This document shows, piece by piece, positions 61,785 to 64,000 of a stretch of DNA of 64,000 nt. Both the position numbers and the translations under genes were made by a program. Below the pieces are notes generated by a model. That model worked only from the letters and a program-made list of their open reading frames with translations. It was not told the origin of the DNA and made no database searches. Source of the DNA: CAVVYA01 sp963752345 (GTDB lineage: Bacteria; Pseudomonadota; Alphaproteobacteria; SMXQ01); NCBI GenBank assembly GCA_963752345.1, contig CAVVYA010000010.1, forward strand, positions 60,177-124,176, given 5' to 3'. Positions within the stretch are counted from its first letter, which is position 1. Each line of letters starts with the position of its first letter.

Positions 61785-62038
61785 TCAAGTGATACCCAGC
61801 CCTCGCGCTCGTCCATTGGAGGCTCGCTAGCTTCGTCGCTGACCAGCCTGTTCCATATCTCAAGTTTTACCCGGATCCCCTCGATGGATTCGGCTGGCGT
61901 TGCGAGTATCTCGGCCTCGAGTTCGTGCAACCGCTTGTGCGCTTTTTCCTGCTCCGCATCGTCGCCGTCGAAGTTATTTACGACAGCGAGAAGCTCGACC
62001 GCATGGCCGAGCGCGCGCGTAAGTTTCTCATCCCCCAT
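61727..62038 (-). CDS. Hypothetical protein
   Basis: Acidic, helical protein of 103 aa (MGDEKLTRALGHAVELLAVV to RDARRLSLKG). AGGGGGGAAG precedes the ATG, a strong ribosome binding site. No domain recognised. It lies 70 bp downstream of another small leftward gene (62109-62370). Confidence 0.6.
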   Translation of the reverse strand: MGDEKLTRALGHAVELLAVVNNFDGDDAEQEKAHKRLHELEAEILATPAESIEGIRVKLEIWNRLVSDEASEPPMDEREGWVSLDHKFGVSALRDARRLSLKG

Positions 62039-62108
62039 GTCTTCCCCCTAGCAATGGGCCCCGCCAGCTTACACCAGCGGGGCCGAGTTTCGCGCTTGGC
62101 GGCGCGGG

Positions 62109-62370
62109 CTATCTTTCGATACCTCCGGGAGGCGGATAGTAGAGCGGCACCGCACGAAGGTTGAGGTTGGTGATTTGCCCACGCCGGTAATGAACAGCGA
62201 TTATCACCGCCCGCCCTGATCAGTTCGGGGTTTCCTTGGCCGGCATCAAGCGCATGGCCCGCCACCGCCTCCAGGTCGAGCATCATCAGTACCCGAACTC
62301 TTCCGAAGGCGCGGGTGGTCGAGGCGCAATGGGCGCTCGATTGTCGGTTGCTTTGGGAACTGGACGACAT
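62109..62370 (-). CDS. Small hypothetical protein, one frame break
   Basis: The frame from MSSSSQSNRQSSAHCA runs to ALDAGQGNPELIRA; removing one G near 62215 continues AVIIAVHYRRGQITNLNLRA and ends VPLYYPPPGGIER, 86 aa. The joined sequence has a coherent beta-strand-rich end, while the unbroken frame turns into nonsense. No family recognised. Confidence 0.4.
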
Positions 62371-62533
62371 TCGGGCAGGGAAGTAGCGGGGATTGCTCCC
62401 CGCCCTTGAGTGCGCTTCGCCATGGGCTCAGCCTCCTGCCGCGCGGGGCGCGGTCAGCGGCAGTCTCAAAGAGCCCTTGTCCGCATGTGCTTACTCGCCT
62501 ACGCTCCAGCGACCTGAAATTATGGAGTTTCTC

Positions 62534-62638
62534 ATGAGTTTTATCCTGGATGTGTTGCGCTTTGAGGTGATGGCGGTTGTTTGGATCGGTGCTATCTGGG
62601 CTTTGTTTGTTGCTGCGGAACGGTTGTCAGGGAAATAG
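62534..62638 (+). CDS. Small single-span membrane protein
   Basis: 34 aa: MSFILDVLRFEVMAVVWIGA then IWALFVAAERLSGK, with one membrane helix and a basic end. GGAG lies 7 bp before the ATG at 62534. An earlier ATG at 62522 would add MEFL. No homologue recognised. Confidence 0.45.
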   Translation: MSFILDVLRFEVMAVVWIGAIWALFVAAERLSGK

Positions 62639-62745
62639 CATCCTGTGAAAGTCCCTATTGCTCGGGGTGCTTTCAGGCCCCCGCCGTCTAGGGGGCGGAC
62701 GGAGACGGTAGCGACAATCCGTCTCCCAATAGGAGGGGACGGACG

Positions 62746-62774
62746 GGGACGGTGTGTCTAATAGACACCGTTCC
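62746..62774. repeat. Inverted repeat, possible operator or recombination site
   Basis: GACGGTGT (62748-62755) is mirrored by ACACCGTT (65-72 of the same hundred), with CTA-ATAG in the centre. It sits in a 233-bp gap that also has repeated GGACGG words. No T-run, so a terminator is less likely. Confidence 0.35.
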
Positions 62775-62871
62775 GTCACTCCCTATTTCCAGTTTCGATT
62801 CCCTCGGACGGAAAGAAGGCCCCGCCAGTCTCCCAGCAGGGTGGGCACTGTTACATGGGCCATGCTAGGTT

Positions 62872-63551
62872 CTAGCGATTGGTTTGAGCGCCCGCCGAGG
62901 CAAGTTTCGCACGAATGGCGGAAGCATCACTTGGGCTCATTTCTGCGATTCCTTGGACCAATAATTCGAAGTCTCGGAATCGCTCAGGTCGCCCGCAATA
63001 GGCGACTTCGATGACCGTATCCGGCAGGTCCTCATCATTGTCGAAGATGGTCGTTTTGCCGAACCGATAGCCAGCCCGGGCAGCGAAGCACTGGCCTTGC
63101 CGAACGGTGACGACGGTCCTGAACCCGACCGTATTTTTTGATTGGTTGTTTTGAATCTTCACGGGTTCAGCTTGGCTCGTAAAACCGGATGACATTAATG
63201 CCCGCTCGGCCCACGCCTGAAATTGCCTTTGGTCTGCAATACCGTCTCTCGTGTAGCTGCTGTACCAACGGCCCGTCGCCCGCTGGGAAAATATTTTACC
63301 GCTACCAGCTTCATTGACGCCGACCAAATCGATCGTGTCGTGAACGGCACGGTTGTCCCTGATCTGTCTTTCAACTTTAGAAATCATTCGGGGGTCTAAA
63401 AAGAGACCGACAGTCAAATCAGTGGCATCTGCCGTAAGCGGCCCAGCATTGCGAAGAGACATCGGCACTCCGTTAGAGTCCACGTTCGCCGTCAGTGACG
63501 CATGCTGCTAGTCCAAGTAACAGAACCGGAAAAAGATAGCTAGACTCGCAT
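62872..63551 (-). CDS. Hypothetical lipoprotein, two frame breaks at the N-terminus
   Basis: The body (203 codons, from VDSNGVPMSLRNAGPLTADA) lacks a start, but upstream a signal peptide is readable once two single bases are removed: ATG CGA GTC then SYLFPVLLLGLAACVTDGE, a lipobox LAAC. A G-rich ribosome binding site precedes this ATG (63551). The breaks lie near 63542 and 63484. Repaired length 225 aa. The body contains RWYSSYTRDGIADQRQF and a two-Cys region (QGQCF, AYCGRPERF). Function unknown; GTG at 63483 is the start if unrepaired. Confidence 0.5.
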
Positions 63552-63631
63552 CGTGCCCCCCAGCATGATTGACTCCGCCGAAACATAGCACGAGGAGCCG
63601 CCCCAAAGGGCGCGCGCGAGGGGCTGGAAGC

Positions 63632-63886
63632 ATGGCGCTAGAGCCGCGACTAGCGAAGGCGCCTCTCACCGCAGCGGAACTAAGGGTGTGGGAGTTTTTG
63701 GAGCAATACGCGCGCGAGGCGGTGGCCTGCACGCACGGAAGGCCAAAATGGCATGCGCCAGCGGCGGGACCGTGGGATGACCTCTCGCTGACCCAGGGGC
63801 GGCAATCGCGTCAGGCCGCGCCCTATTATATTCAAGCGCGCGGGACTTTCCCCGCAGTACGCGCGCGCGAGGCCGGCGGGCGCTAA
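63632..63886 (+). CDS. Small hypothetical protein
   Basis: 84 aa from the ATG at 63632 (MALEPRLAKAPLTAAELRVW), with GGAAG just upstream. A helical N-terminal half is followed by a Pro/Gly/Arg-rich end. No family recognised, and the second half may not be genuine coding. Confidence 0.3.
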   Translation: MALEPRLAKAPLTAAELRVWEFLEQYAREAVACTHGRPKWHAPAAGPWDDLSLTQGRQSRQAAPYYIQARGTFPAVRAREAGGR

Positions 63887-64000
63887 ACGGCTCCTTCCCG
63901 AGAGCATCCCCAGTCCAGGCGTTAAATGGGTGAGTCAACGGGTGAGCTACCGGCGGGCAGCCTGCAAATTCCGTTTTTTTGTTGATGATTTCTCTGAAAT

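Overview
The window is GC-rich, densely coded DNA that looks like an alphaproteobacterium, most likely in the broad Rhodospirillales. The evidence is the gene order (purM | DUF2066 - CDP-alcohol phosphatidyltransferase - PerM-like - HdaA; pyrB - pyrC-like - plsY - dprA - topA - rnr - DUF983), a DivK/PleD pair, EipB, GatCAB and EcfG/NepR-type stress regulation. No tRNA, rRNA, CRISPR array or intact insertion sequence was recognised.

Layout. 1-4.6 kb: start of purM, then an operon of envelope and replication-control genes (DUF2066, phosphatidyltransferase, PerM-like protein, HdaA) and an atypical SDR. 4.7-9.3 kb: polyphosphate module (SixA-like phosphatase, ppk1 behind a possible Pho box, Ppx/GppA). 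9.3-16.4 kb: a CRP-domain/thioredoxin-reductase-like fusion with an MFS exporter, RNase D, AspRS. 16.5-20.8 kb: hydrolase, EipB, divK-pleD, rpmG. 21-32.4 kb: S41 protease and the long pyrB-to-DUF983 operon. 32.5-42.3 kb: phytase-like esterase, chemoreceptor, CoA-transferase, AEC transporter, RuvX, gatCAB. 42.4-44.1 kb: two glutathione transferases. 44.1-57.7 kb: a stress-response district with two ECF sigma factors, a NepR-like anti-sigma factor, a HisKA_2 kinase, DUF1328 and PRC-barrel genes, and three GGAAC-N16/17-CGTT promoter boxes, interrupted by Lhr helicase, TrxC, Rieske, cupin and hemerythrin genes. 57.7-64 kb: accessory region with a glycine-rich repeat protein carrying a PEP-CTERM tail, followed by small orphan genes.

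Two points deserve attention. First, a near-perfect sigma-54 promoter (54036-54052) is followed about 100 nt later by an intrinsic terminator with no ORF between: a candidate sigma-54-dependent small RNA. Second, about 21 reading-frame breaks, several inside essential genes (gatA, gatB, hdaA, ruvX), can each be restored by removing one base. Such uniformity points to sequencing insertions rather than gene decay. For those genes the coordinates given span the whole repaired gene.

How the parts connect: EcfG-type promoters drive the NepR-like gene, DUF1328 and the PRC-barrel gene, so the sigma factors, the anti-sigma factor and probably the HisKA_2 kinase form a general stress response circuit; PhyR is not in the window. 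GatCAB together with an AspRS carrying the His typical of non-discriminating enzymes implies transamidation synthesis of Asn-tRNA and/or Gln-tRNA.
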